Assembly: GCF_004379255.2 (NCBI RefSeq)
Contig: NC_056047.1
Location: 26,116,293-26,180,292, forward strand
Length of the DNA stretch: 64,000 bases
Source: Salvia splendens
Taxonomy: Eukaryota; Streptophyta; Magnoliopsida; Lamiales; Lamiaceae
Direction of reading: 5' to 3'
The notes under the pieces are model-generated. The model made no database searches, was not told the DNA's origin, and was given only the letters and a program-made list of their open reading frames with translations. Shown here piece by piece: positions 45,314-56,874 of this stretch. The position numbers and the translations under genes are program-made. How positions within the stretch are numbered: the stretch's first letter is position 1; each line of letters opens with the position of its first letter.

Positions 45314-45966
45314 GAGTAAAGACCAAAATTGGTCCTGAACATATGCTCATTTTACGATTTTGGTCATATACTTTATCTTTTGAATTTTTGCATCCCTAAC
45401 ATTTCAACTCGGAGAGAGATATCCGATGGACGGCGTGACAGCCCTGCGACGCGGCGGCTGGTGTGCACGACGTCGAAGATTCCTGACCGTGGAGACAACC
45501 GCGACGGTGATTTCCGGTTTGAGGCGCCGTCGAGGTGGTGACGGAACAACGGTGGCAAGTTCTAGAGTGAGGATCGAAGGAGACCGCTGAAATTGAGGAT
45601 CTATCAAAATGGGGATTTCTTTGAATTGGGGGTACGATGTAGCCGGGGTACAATCGCCGGCTGGAATCCGCAGGGATGTGTTTGGCGGCGTAGACGGAAC
45701 CGCAGTGGTGAGGGGTCGGCGACGGGGTGGAGAATTTGGGGGTGAAGTGGAATGTTTCTTAGTGAGTTAAAAATAATAATTAATAGCTTTAATCAGTCAA
45801 AATCGGGTTAAAACCGTTGACCGTTTAAAAATTGACGGAACTGTTAGTGTAAGACCAATTATGATCCGAGTTGAAATGTTCGGGATGAAAAAATTCAAAA
45901 GATAAAGTATAGGACCAAAATCGTAAAATGTGCATATGTTTTCAAGACTAATTTTGGCCTTTACTC
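45314..45966. mobile_element. Mutator-like MITE with long terminal inverted repeats
   Basis: The first about 100 bp (GAGTAAAGACCAAAATTGG...) are an imperfect inverse complement of the last about 110 bp. The flanks AATAATTAA (45305-45313) and ATTAATTAA (45967-45975) match at 8 of 9 bases, consistent with a 9-bp Mutator duplication, though AT-rich flanks make this weaker evidence. The centre (about 45412-45745) is GC-rich, has small open frames on both strands and may be captured host DNA. Confidence 0.72.
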
Positions 45967-46720
45967 ATTAATTAATGTCTGCTATAGACCTAATTAATTA
46001 ATATCTTTATAATTTCAAGAGTGGACTCAGCAAGAAACACTTATTTATTATTCATGGAATAATTAAATTCCAACTAGCTAGGTTCCGAATAATAAAACCT
46101 TGTTTCGAGCTCCTCTTGAGGACATTATCAAACCAAACTCACCAGGGGCGCATTCCAATATAATAGCAATCCTAGCACCGCTATATACTAATCATCACTG
46201 CCCAAGATATCAGGATGATTGGGTTGCAAAAAACCTGCACCATTTGATAAATCAAAGTAATGCATAATCAATAACGTATGTTCAATGCTAAATATATTGA
46301 TTAAGAAATGATTGTTTATCTAGACCTCGTCTTTCAGAAGATAACATAAAGATATGTCTTGTTGTTAGATCAGTACTATACCACACTAATGTCATCTTAT
46401 TTCGGTAAGGCTTGGAAATATACGGACTGACATTGCAACCTTTCACGATATGTAGTCAAAGCCTATCTGGGTTGTGAAATTATGTTTTACTTTGTTCAGA
46501 ACTGACCGTGTTACCTAAAAGTGGACGACGCCCACAACCGGTCTACTAAAACAAAGACTTAGACTTGTTATGTTTCTTATACATTTAAACTTGTAAAAAC
46601 AACCATTAAATATAAACCACAAACCATTATTACAAAAATAATCTGTTTTATTCCTTGAAAAATAAAATAAGAGTTTTTACATTATCAAATCACTCGAAAG
46701 GTGATTTCTAGTACACAAAT

Positions 46721-47174
46721 ATGTAGAAAACCGATTTCATGGAATCATGGGAAGGTAGAAAACCGATTTGTTCTCATTTTCATCACGTCAAATTCGGATT
46801 TTGTGGAACAAAAATTGTTGAATGAAAAGTGGCGTTCAATTGGTCATTAGGCTGTAGATCTAATGTCTAGGGGCTCATGAAGGAGATTTAGAAGAATGTT
46901 TGGGCTCATAATAAGTGGCTTTCTCAAGTAAAATAATTGGGCTTGGTTTTGCCGAAATATAAATTCATTCTCTGTCGTCGATATAACATGTTTTGCTCTT
47001 TAGTTGTAATCGCATCTTATACATTGGTTGCGTAATCGAGTACGTATAATGTAAAAAGACTATTGGCTCTTCGATAACATTCAGCTAAAATGATAGACAT
47101 TCTTTCAAATTAATAAAAAAACACAAGATATGAAAAGTTAGGGGGTTACTTTAATTTAATTATGTAATATAATA
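46721..47174. other. Unassigned stretch
   Basis: A short direct repeat, GTAGAAAACCGATTT, occurs at about 46721 and 46755. Otherwise this is AT-rich sequence without recognised features. Confidence 0.4.
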
Positions 47175-47374
47175 CTTCATTCGTCCCTTTATATTTGCAT
47201 CATTTCTTTTAGGCACATATTTTCAGGAGTGAAATAAAGTGGAGAGAAAAAAGTTTGTGAGCGAATAAAATAAAAATAGAGATAAAGTGTTGTTTTTTGC
47301 TATAAAAAAATATCTCACTTATAATGAGACGATCTAAAAAGAAATACGTTTCAGTTATAATGGGACGGAGGGAG
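47175..47374. mobile_element. Stowaway-type MITE (200 bp)
   Basis: The ends CTTCATTCGTCCC and GGGACGGAGGGAG form imperfect Stowaway terminal repeats. A TA precedes the left end, but the base pair after the right end has changed. Confidence 0.72.
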
Positions 47375-47451
47375 CAGTATGATAAAACTAGAATGGGTGT
47401 GGATTTTAAGAAGAATTAATAAAGAAAGAATAATGATTGTCCGGTTAGTTG

Positions 47452-48147
47452 TAGGGATCTCAATCGAGTTGGCCCAGCGAGTTGCGGACCACTCGGGTGT
47501 GGGCTAATCAGGTTGTATTTTTTTTCGGATTATAAAAGTTCAACCCTAACCCTAAAAGCTTGAGTTTCGGGTTAGTCCAGCGGATTAATTGGGTTACTAC
47601 CGATAAAATTAACATGTGAGTAATCCAGTAAACAATGGTGAAAATTAGTTATATGTATAAAATCTAAACATTTATTCATGATAAAATTGAGATCAATACT
47701 TAAACTCAAACATAAACATGATCAAATACTAATATTTGAGATTTATGCAAATTGGAAGATAATATTTCGAAAATTTTTAAAGCATGTTTTAGAAATTTAA
47801 ATATTTTTTTAGTGAATTTGGAGTTTCCAATTTATTTATCTATTATTATGTTAATAATAATTAAATATATATTTGTATATTTAATAGTATAAACTTGAAA
47901 GTTATTTTTTTAGTTACCTAAATTATAAACATAATCAATGAAGTTTAGAATTATGAGTCAAATAAATAGAACAATAGAAAATTTATTGGGTTTTCGGGTT
48001 TGGCCCTATATATTTTATCGGGCTAATCAGGTGCGGGCTAATCGGCTTGTAATTTTATCGGGCTATATATATTTTCAACCCTAACCCCATAAATTTGGCG
48101 ATCTATTCAGGCTAGCACATAGGTTGCGGGCTGCACTAACATCCCTA
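47452..48147. mobile_element. hAT-like non-autonomous element (696 bp)
   Basis: It starts TAGGGATCTCAAT and ends CTAACATCCCTA, with matching hAT-style tips (TAGGGAT). Both subterminal regions repeat GGGCTAATC, GGGTTGC and ATCGGGC phrases. The 8-bp flanks (GTTAGTTG and GGGAGTGG) agree at only five positions, so the duplication has decayed or the boundary is slightly off. Confidence 0.6.
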
Positions 48148-48843
48148 GGGAGTGGTACTCCAGTATCCTTCTTTGCCTTAGGGGTAAAATAGTCATTAGA
48201 TGCATTTCATATTAATTTTCCTTGTCCATGTATCTGAAACGTAATATTTCCTACGTCATGGACCTAAAATATGCAAATTTTATTTTCCAATAACTAATTT
48301 CAAAGTTAACTCATTTAAAAAATGAGTGTAATTAAAATAAAACTTAATTTTATTGCAGAACGTAAAATTGTCATTTTTATATTAAATATAGGTCATTCTT
48401 AGTTCGTTATAGAAAATTTAAAATTTAAAAATGTGAAGGTTATTTTTAGTTATTCTTTCTAAGATGAATTATAGACTTACTAAAAATAATATTTGTGTTA
48501 TCTACAAATAAACTCCAAATTTTAATTCTTTGTCATGATTTTAATTCTATGTTATGCAAAAAAAATTGAGTTAAAGCAAATAACTAAAACAGAAAAGGGG
48601 AATGTACTCGTTCCGTGTAATGTTAGAAAATTTTAGAAATTTATACTAAGTCTATAGAAATAGGCCATATTTTCCTTTTCATCCGTCCTGTACAAATAGT
48701 CCTTATATATTCATGGTAATCTTTTTTATCTTTTCTTTTACTTTATTATTTATTGGTTTCACCATCTACTACATAATGTCAACTACTTCTTTCCTTTCTT
48801 TTTTATTTTATTAATTATGCATTAAAATTTAGGTTAATCTTAA
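48148..48843. other. Unassigned AT-rich stretch
   Basis: No ORF, inverted repeat or known element was recognised over about 700 bp. Confidence 0.4.
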
Positions 48844-49255
48844 GAGCATCTCCAAGGAGAGAAAGTATGTAGAAAATGTATATTATATATTTACCTTCTT
48901 AAAAAGTGAAATATACCATTTTAAAAAGTAACATATTCCAAAGGAAAAAAGTATATAGAAAGGTAAATTATTTTTTAAAAATAAAATATTAGTACAAAAT
49001 GCATTAAAAAAACTTAAAGTGTAATACATTCTCAAATACCTTTCCCCTTGAAGAATGATTTTTCATAAAAAGAAGGCAAATATGGTAGTTATAAGATTTT
49101 ACCTCTCCATTAATGGAGGGTAAAGATACCTCTTCAAAATGGAAAAAGATGTAATACCTTCTCAAATACCTCTCCCATAGGAGATTGATTTTTCATAAAA
49201 AAAAATGATAGTTATATTAGTATTTCTTCATTTACTTCTCTCCTTGGAGATGCTC
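48844..49255. mobile_element. Harbinger/Tourist-type MITE (412 bp)
   Basis: The ends GAGCATCTCCAAGGAGAG and CTCTCCTTGGAGATGCTC are perfect inverse complements over 18 bp. TAA flanks both sides (48841-48843 and 49256-49258), the 3-bp target duplication of PIF/Harbinger elements. Inside, a segment of about 130 bp (from GTAATACATTCTCAAATACC near 49021) is repeated with changes from about 49151. A further terminus-like copy lies beyond Copia-C at 56281-56311. Confidence 0.85.
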
Positions 49256-49266
49256 TAAATGAAATT

Positions 49267-49530
49267 TATCAAGAATATGCAAAGGAATCAAATCAATCAC
49301 TAGGATTAAGAAGTCTATAATCAAGGAAGGAGGATCACTAAATATAAGGAAGGGATTTGATATAGAATTAAATAGAAATATATTTTTTTCCTTATTTAGC
49401 TTGTATCCTTGTCCTATATAAAGGGGCTTAATGTACATGAAATATACACACTGAAATCAAAACTCAATTCTCTCATACGCTTGTTCTCTCTCAATACCAA
49501 TCTCGCTTCTCTCTATTACCATCTTTAAGA
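49267..49530 (+). repeat. Copia-C 5' LTR (264 bp)
   Basis: It runs from TATCAAGAATATGC to ATCTTTAAGA. The termini TA...GA replace the usual TG...CA and are the same in both LTRs. A TATA box (TATATAAAG) lies at 49415-49423. Confidence 0.88.
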
Positions 49531-49542
49531 TGGTATCAGAGC
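49531..49542 (+). other. Copia-C primer-binding site (initiator tRNA-Met)
   Basis: TGGTATCAGAGC directly abuts the LTR end and is complementary to the 3' end of plant initiator tRNA-Met, the usual copia primer. Confidence 0.9.
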
Positions 49543-49645
49543 AGGAAAACCACCAGATGAGGACTCAAATCTGAGTTCCTCATTACTCTTGTTAAATCCC
49601 TACCAATCTTACATCCTGCAAGCCTGCAGAAACACAAACCAAGCC

Positions 49646-52438
49646 ATGTCAGACTCCGAAAATTCCGATACAGAAAATTCCAACAACACCCCAAAATCCC
49701 AGCCAAACCCCATGAATTTCCCAACAGAATTTGCTGCACAATTTGCAGAATTTCTCAAACTAAGCCTCGGAATTCCTGATAAACCAGAATCATCATCGGC
49801 CCCTAAATCACCAACAAAATCAGACCAGCCAGAATCACTTGGAGAAGTCACCATCAAGGCGAAACTCAATGGCGAAAATTACCCCTTGTGGAGGAACCTC
49901 ATGAAAAGCGCAATTGTGGGAAAGGGATTGACGTCTCACATTAATGGAGTTTCAAAACCTCCCTCAATTGACGATCCCGACTACATGAGATGTGAGCAAC
50001 AGGTCAACTGCGTTTTCAATTGGGTAATCAACAACCTCTAAACCTATGCATGCACAAACCGAACCGGACCGGCGGTTCACACGGTCCAGTTTAGGTTCAA
50101 CGAAATGCGAACCGGAACCGCCGGTTTAACCGAAATTTTTTTTAAAAATTGATTTATATATAAAAACAATTTTTACAAATAAATGAATACAAGAAATTCA
50201 TAATAGCCCATATATATTTGATGGGTTTGCGAATTTATGAAATCATTCTAGGTTGTTTCTCTTTTATAGAGACATCCTTGAATATTTTTTGTTTCACTTT
50301 TAATGTGGGACAAAATATGTTGAAGTTTCTTTTATAACTGCATGTTTAGATCATTCATTCATCTTTTTCCCATGTGTGATACAAAACTTTCTTTTGTTTT
50401 CTACTTTTCTTTATTTTTTCCTACATTTTATTATTCACTAACTTTATCTTTATTTTTGTTATGATTCTTTTTCTAAGACAAATTTATAGATAATAATAGC
50501 ACCAACTAGAATAGTTTAATTAAATTTGAATGTTGCATGTTGCTAATAATTTGTATATTTATAGAATGTGGACATGTTCAAATAATTGAATTTAAATGTA
50601 AGTATGTTGCTAATTTTTCTCAATATATTGATTAAAATGTGAAAAAAAAACAAAAAAATAATATAATTGGTATAATAATAATAAAAATAGATAACTAAAG
50701 AATGATTTGTTTAGTGGTATAATATAGTTTATATATTTATATATTAGTAGTAGACTAATAGTATGATTTTGTATAATAGTTGTTATTCTAATAGATGTAG
50801 TATAATTTATATAAATAAAATTATTATTGTGAATATATTCTTGATAGATAAGAATAAACACTTATTGAGTAATATGATTTGTATATAGATAAATAATTAT
50901 TCATATTATAGTTATCGCTAGATTAATACAATTTGTATAATAATTATTCTCTTAATGTGTATAATGGTATTTATTAGTTAACATACACATAAACTTATAC
51001 ACAAACAAATAGATAATGATAAAAAATTAAAGAATAATACTTTATGTAATTATATTTGTTGTTAAGTTATAATAATAGAAGATAGTCAAGATATAAACTA
51101 ATATAAACAAAGATGATAGAGATGTATCATGTAGTTATAAATAAGGAGTTTTATCCCACATTGAAAGAAAGAGCAACACATCCAAGAACATGTAGCTATA
51201 AAAGGGAATCATCCAATACACTCTCTTTTCAACCCAAAGGCTCAAGTCCAACATTAAGTGTAAATTGTAACGTATAAGTTGTGACTTGTGACTTGTAGTC
51301 TCGTTGAAATAAAGACTAAAATGAGAAGAAAAAAATATTTACGAACCGTCGAACTTGCCTGGAACCGGCGGTCTCGGCCAAAAGTCGGCGGTTTTGAACC
51401 GCCGCTGGAGCCACCGGTTTTTTGAACCAGAACCGGAACTGCCGGGGACCTTGGCGGGCCGGTTCAGGGTCAAGGAAATCTTTAACCGTGAACCGCTGGT
51501 TCCGAATCGGAACCGGCAGTTTTCGAACTGTGTGCATGCTTATCTAAACCGGACTTGTGAATGAGGTGTCGCAGTATGAGACAACATCTGACTTGTGGGA
51601 GGGTCTGGCGATCACCTATGGAAGTGGATCTGATCTATTCCAGATATACGACCTGCATTGACAAGCCATGACAGTAAAACAAGAAGCCGTGACTCTAGAA
51701 GGGTTGTGGACCAAAATGCAAGACCTGTGGATCTCGATTGACACCCAAGATCCAAGCCCGAAATATATAGAGGGCTACCGGAAGAAGAAAGAACGCCACC
51801 GCCTGTACCAATTTCTGAGCGCACTAGATGACAAATAGGCAAACATCAAGAGAGAGATTATGGATAAAGATCCATTACCAACTTTCCGGAAGGCATACAG
51901 GCTAGTACGAAGGCAGGCAACAAACGAGGGCATCCTCAAGCCCTCAGAACCACCAACCACTGGAATTGGGTCCGGTCTTGCCACGGTCAACCACAACCGA
52001 ACACCACCACCATCCAATCGCCCACCACCACACGGAAATCAAGCCTGGAACAATCAAAAAAGAGAAGAAGGTAAGAGCAAACTTGTGTGCTCACACTGTG
52101 GAAGAAAGAAACATATCAAAGAGGGTTGCTTTCTACTCATAGGATTTCCCGATTGGTGGGATGAAATGAAGAAGGCGAGAGCAGCTTCTAGAGGCCGAAA
52201 TCAGCCATGGAACCGAAGCGGACATGCGGCTGTAGTGGTCAGTAGTGGAAGTCCGACATGGAATCAAGGAGGAAATCCAGCGTGGACTCAGGCGGGACAA
52301 GTAATGGTGGCTGGCGGAGCGTGGAAAGGCGGCGAGAATCGGGCTGCCAACACCAACACACCGGCGGGTAGCACCGGTCAACCGTGCGCCGCAGTAGAAT
52401 CGCTCCAACGAGGAAAGGGGCGGGGCAATGGCGGCTAG
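49646..52438 (+). pseudogene. gag: Copia-C gag, interrupted by a hAT element
   Basis: The start MSDSENSDTENSN at 49646 is preferred over an upstream in-frame Met at 49589 because it opens the usual acidic copia Gag N-terminus. The copia Gag domain follows (KLNGENYPLWRNLMKSAI), cut at 50044 by the hAT insertion and resuming at 51551 (NEVSQYETTSDLWEGL). Stops lie at the insertion edge, near 51660 and near 51838. The second half (51860-52438) carries a CCHC zinc knuckle (CSHCGRKKHIKEGC, about 52091-52132) for RNA binding, followed by a W/G/N-rich tail. Confidence 0.85.
50045..51542. mobile_element. Non-autonomous hAT element (1498 bp) inside Copia-C gag
   Basis: The flanking TCTAAACC is repeated exactly at 50037-50044 and 51543-51550. 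The terminal inverted repeats are TATGCATGCACA and its near-complement TGTGCATGCTTA (11 of 12 bases). Both ends carry dense AACCGG/CCGGTT-type repeats. The AT-rich interior has no transposase ORF. Near the right end, a TATA-like TATAAAAGGG (about 51197) could drive a short transcript. Confidence 0.92.
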
Positions 52439-53066
52439 TGTTTATGGAGGTAATGAGGGGTTAAATGACCACTTACCTCATCAAAACCCCCCATACTTCC
52501 CGAAAACTGCATATTAAACCCCTCAGTTTACCAGAATGCGAAAAAGAAGACCTAGAAAATAAAACAGAGTTTTTCGAGCCCAATATATCATGTAGAAATT
52601 CGTTTTCGTCCTTAGCATTATCTTCCACTAACCCTACACGAGACAAAGAACATAATTAGATTTTTTACTGTGGAGCTACAGATACTATGTCCTTTGATGT
52701 CTCGGATTTTTTGGAAATTGTTCCCACTCCAAAAAAATACATAAAAACAGCCACTGGAAATTTAGCTTATGTGCAAGGAGCTGGAACTATTAAACTGTCT
52801 CCAGAACTGAGTCTTCCAAATTGTTTATACGTTCCTTCTTTGTCTCACAAATTGGTGTTTGTTAGCCAAGTAACAAGAGAACTTCATTGTAACTTACTAA
52901 TGCAGCCGGGTTTCTCCATTTTACTGGATACGAGGACGGGGAAGATAGTTGGGCGTGACACTGAACATCGAGGGCTCTGCTATGTGGATGGAGTGGCTCA
53001 ACACGGTACTGCGAGGCTGACTCAAGGACGGATAGAGGAGCAGACCTGGCTTGGCATCGGCGGTTA
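52439..53066 (+). pseudogene. Copia-C protease and pre-integrase region
   Basis: The protease start should read DSGA followed by ATDTMS. Here the codons give YCGATDTMS (about 52668-52694), preceded by a stop where the family has tryptophan, so the catalytic Asp is lost. The rest (LSLPNCLYVPSLSHKLVFVSQ) matches the copia protease C-terminal part, and the following ORF enters the pre-integrase region (GRDTEHRGLCYVDG). Confidence 0.8.
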
Positions 53067-54200
53067 GGACACCCATCTTTGGGATATTTACGGTTAATTT
53101 ATCTAAACTTAGTTCATTCACACCCTCTAAATTGTGAGGCATGTTTCTGGCCAAAAGCCATCGTCACTCATTTAAACTCAATAATACTCGTGTGAAGTCT
53201 GTTTTCTCCTTGATTCACTCTGATGTTTGGGGCCCGGCCCCGGTTACTGGTGAAAATGGGTTTAGGTATTTCTTATTGTTTGTTGATGATTGATCTAGAA
53301 TGACATGGGTATATTTTTTGAAATCCAAACCCGAAGTTTTTGAAAAATTCACCCAATTCTATATCCTAGTACAAACACAATACAAACAATCTATCCAAAT
53401 CCTTAGATTTGATAACGGGGGAGAATATGTGAACTCCAAACTGTAAAACTTCTTCACCGAAAAAGGCCTCATCCACCAAACCTCTTGCCCTTACACTCCC
53501 GAGCAAAATGGGGTAGCTGAACAAAAAAACAGGATCACCTTGGAAATGACTCGAGCCATTATCATTGACTCACATATTCCCAAATCATTCTGGCCTGAAG
53601 CCGTTGCTACATTTGTCTACCTCCTAAATCGACTTCCCACTCATATCCTAAACTTCAAACCACCACTCGAAATCCTAGCCACCCACTCAGAAGTACCTTC
53701 ATCCCTTACCCTTGAACCCAGAGTTTTTGAATGCACAGTCTATGTTCATATCCCGAAGTAAACCCGTACAAAATTCTCACCAAATGCTGTAAAGTGTGTG
53801 TCTTGGGGTACGAAAAAAACAAAAAGGTTACATATGCTATGACCCCAAAGCTAACCATCTCCACACTACTTTAAATTGTGGCTTTGTTGAAACAGAATAT
53901 TTCTTCCACCAACTTGGGAGTCAGGGGGAGGAGAAGAATAACGACTCCCTAAGTTGTCTTCATACACCATCCTCCATCCTAATACCCTCACCTTTAGCCG
54001 AAACTCATATACCATCCTCACCTCCGAAGCCAAGGCCAGACCCTGCACCAGACGTCGGACTAACAGAGGAGGTTAGCATAACCACCGAGCCATCCACCTC
54101 ACATGGTCAGGCCGAAGTGTTCGGTAACTCAACCCAGTTATCTTATCCATCTTCGAATCCAGGGGTAAGTCATCTCAATAATTATCAAGTTAGTACTAAC
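53067..54200 (+). pseudogene. Copia-C integrase
   Basis: The zinc-binding region (RRLGHPSLGYL, then CEACFWPK) spans about 53045-53155. The core has SDVWGPAPV (first Asp, about 53219), RFDNGGEY (second Asp, about 53406) and CPYTPEQNGVAEQKNR (Glu, about 53487-53535). Stops occur at about 53291 and 53444, with frameshifts before and after. The C-terminal region and linker continue in pieces to about 54200 (KGYICYDP, then a P/S-rich linker). Confidence 0.82.
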
Positions 54201-55077
54201 AATGAGAGACAAGGTGATGGAGACAGTGAAACAGATACTGAAGGGGGGTGCAAACGAAGAAAGTGAGCATACTAAGTCAGATGTGGCCACGGAGAAGTAT
54301 CCATTGCCTCTCCGAACTACAAGGGGTAAACCACCAAAGCGATACTGTCCAGATTGGCGGGGACGAAAGACCAAGTACTCAATAGCTAATACTACCCAAG
54401 GACAACTCACAGAGATGGCCCGTTCCTTTGAAGCAGCCTTATATGAAAAAGAGGACATACCTCAGACAGTGGAGGAGGCAAGGAGATATAAACACTAGAG
54501 GGATGTCATGAAGAAAGAGATGGATGCCCTAATAAAAAATGGGACATGGGAAAAATGTCTATTACCAGAAGGGAAGAGGCCAGTAGGATGCAAATGGGTG
54601 TTCACAATCAAACGACGAACAAATGGTTCAATCGAGAGATATAAAACAAGGTTGGTTGCAAAGGGATACACTCAGACCTACGGGATAGATTATGAAGAGA
54701 CATTCTCACCAGTGGCCAAGATGAGTACAGTAAGGACATCGCTTACGGTAGCAGCATGCAAAGAGTGGCCTTTGCATCAGTTCGACGTGACTAACGCCTT
54801 CCTACATGGAGAACTAAAGAAAAAATTAAGAAGTATACATGGAAGTTCCTCCAGGTTATTCTGAAGAGTTCGGAGAAGGACTAGTGTGCAAGCTAAAGAA
54901 AACTTTTTATGGATTGAAGCAGTCGCCTAGAGTATGGTTCGGGAGATTATGCCAGGCCATGTCAAAATACGGCTACAAACAGAGTACTGCTGATCACACA
55001 TTATTTCTGAAGAAGAGAGGACAAAAAATAACATGTTTAATCATCTATGTTGATGACATGATTATCACATAGGATGA
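54201..55077 (+). pseudogene. Copia-C reverse transcriptase, N-terminal and palm part
   Basis: ORF 54202-54498 is the linker to RT (LRTTRGKPPKRY). The RT proper (54508-54864) holds [48 protein letters not shown] and [12 protein letters not shown] frameshift at about 54830 leads to 54839-55072 ([25 protein letters not shown]) with the intact catalytic box YVDD at about 55049-55060. TAG at 55070-55072 interrupts it just afterwards. Confidence 0.87.
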
Positions 55078-55995
55078 TGTTGAAGGAATCGAAAGTCTGA
55101 AGAAAAATTTATTCCTGGAATTTGAGATGAAAGACCTTGGAGATTTGAAGTACTTCCTTGGAATTGAAATCCTAAGGTCCAAAAGGGGTATATATCTGAG
55201 ACAAAGAAAGTATTTCCTAGATTTGTTAGCAGAGACTGGGTTACTTGAGTGCAAGCCAGGGGAAACACCAATTGTGCTGAATCATGAACTGAAGATTGTT
55301 GAAGGAGCTGATCTGACAGATCAAGGAAAATATCAGCACCTTGTTGGGAAACTCATTTACCTTTCCCATACAAGGTCGGACATCGCATATGCTGTCGGAG
55401 TAGTAAGCCAGTTTATGCACAAACCTCAGAAGGATCATATGGAGGAAGCCTTGAGAATTGTGCGATATTTAAAGGGAACAACTGGGTATGGTGTATTACT
55501 TGAAAAGAAGGAGGATTTGGAAGTTGATGGGTATACTAATGCAGATTGGGCAAGTAACCCAAACGATAGGAAATCTATAGCAGGCTACTTCACATTTGTT
55601 GGAGGAAACTTAGTAACATGAAGGAGTAAAAAACAGAAAGTGGTGGCCTTGTCAAGTGCAGAGGCAGAGTTCAGAGGAACGAAAAGTGGGATAACTAAAT
55701 CTTATGGCTTCGGAGGTTGCTCACAGAAATCGGTTTGCCTCCTACAAAAGGAAGTAGACTCTTTTGTGACAACAAGGCTGGAATTAGTATATCAGAGAAT
55801 CCAGTCCAACACAACAGGACTAAGCACGTGGAAGTTGATTGTCATTTTATCAAGGAGAAGATTGATGGAGGAATTATCGAGCTTCCATTTGTGCGATCCG
55901 AGGAACAATTGGCCGATATACTAACCAAAGCAGTGAACACCAAAGTCTTTCAAGAAGTTTTGGACAAGTTAAGTATCGGAGATGCTGTCACTTAA
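55078..55995 (+). pseudogene. Copia-C reverse transcriptase C-terminal part and RNase H
   Basis: ORF 55127-55621 (MKDLGDLKYFLGIEI, then LSHTRSDIAYAVGVVSQFMH) carries the RT thumb and the start of RNase H (YTNADWASNPNDRKSIAGY). TGA at 55619-55621 stands where the family has a tryptophan in the WRSKKQ motif. ALSSAEAEF follows at about 55650, then a frameshift. The last part (55717-55995) holds LFCDNKAGISISENPV, RTKHVEVDCHFIKEK and LADILTKA to the terminal stop. Confidence 0.87.
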
Positions 55996-56007
55996 CTTGA
56001 GAGGGAG

Positions 56008-56275
56008 TATCAAGAATATGCAAAGGAATAAAATCAATCACTGGGATTAAGGAGTCTATAAACAAGGAAGGAGGATCACTAAATATACGGAAGGGATTTG
56101 ATATAGAATTAAATAGAAATATATTTTTTCCTTATTGAGCTTGTATCCCTGTCCTATATAAAAGGACGTAATGTATATAAAATATACACACTGAAATCAA
56201 AACTCAATTATCTCATACGCTTGTTTACAATGTCTTCAATACCAATCTCGCTTCTCTCGATTACCATCTTTAAGA
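56008..56275 (+). repeat. Copia-C 3' LTR (268 bp)
   Basis: It is preceded by the purine tract GAGAGGGAG and matches the 5' LTR, with about 15 substitutions and an 8-base-scale indel near 56228. It ends TTTAAGA and is followed by the duplication AAATT. Confidence 0.9.
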
Positions 56276-56874
56276 AAATTTACCTCTCTCTTTGGAGATG
56301 CTCTAAACGAACGGAGATACTAATCAATTTCGACAAATATATCCCTGAAGTCATATAGTCAAAAGTTATAGTATTAAGATGTCAAATATATAAAGGCGAC
56401 GTGACGAATATTACATGATATATCCAGATACGAAGCATAGCGTAATACTGTGATATGTAATAAAATATTACTATTCGTTAATCTGGAAACAGCAGGATAT
56501 TCTAATTCCAAGAATAATAGATGGTGATATTTGATTGCTTGCAGCTGCAATATATTTTTCTGCAGTCCAAAGGCAAAAGCAGTCAAAAATATGGGGCACT
56601 CCTTATCTGTATCTGTATATGCATGCAGCTTCCACGTGTCGTTACCCCACATGAAAACCACCTCATCAAGTAAAATTAAATAACAAAATCCTGCTAGATT
56701 AGTGAGTATATTTCATCAACTATGTAATTCATCAAATCAGAGGAAATTAATTAATCTAAGTTACTGGGTTAGCATAATTAGAATCACAATTCCAGATCGT
56801 CCAAATTTTGAAATTTTAGAGAAAGAGAGGAAGAGAGAGAGAGATAGGTGACCTAAAATTAAAGAGACAGTAGG
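56276..56874. other. Flank between Copia-C and the Tekay-like element
   Basis: 56281-56311 repeats a MITE terminus (CTTTGGAGATGCTCTAAA). The rest is AT-rich without recognised features, ending in a GA-rich run (about 56817-56848) close to the Tekay LTR. Confidence 0.5.

Larger units (their letters stand above)
43190..46720 (-). mobile_element. Old copia LTR relic related to the Copia-B LTR, with two insertions
   Basis: Segments at about 43190-43735, 45243-45313 and 45976-46720 align in order with the Copia-B 3' LTR. Shared phrases include TTCTCCACGTGATG, ATCTATGGAGG, AAGATATAAATATC, GCACCATTTGATAAATCAAA and AGTCAAAGCCTATCT. It is much more diverged than the two Copia-B LTRs are from each other. 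The outer ends are approximate, no target duplication was found, and no internal coding region accompanies it. Confidence 0.65.
49267..56275 (+). mobile_element. Copia-C: complete Ty1/copia retrotransposon split by a hAT element
   Basis: LTRs at 49267-49530 and 56008-56275 are flanked by exact AAATT duplications (49262-49266 and 56276-56280). An initiator-tRNA-Met PBS directly abuts the 5' LTR, and the purine tract GAGAGGGAG precedes the 3' LTR. Between them run gag, protease, integrase, RT and RNase H, all damaged. Without the hAT insertion (50045-51542) the element is about 5.5 kb. LTR divergence of roughly 5-6% by eye makes it older than Athila-A. Confidence 0.92.
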
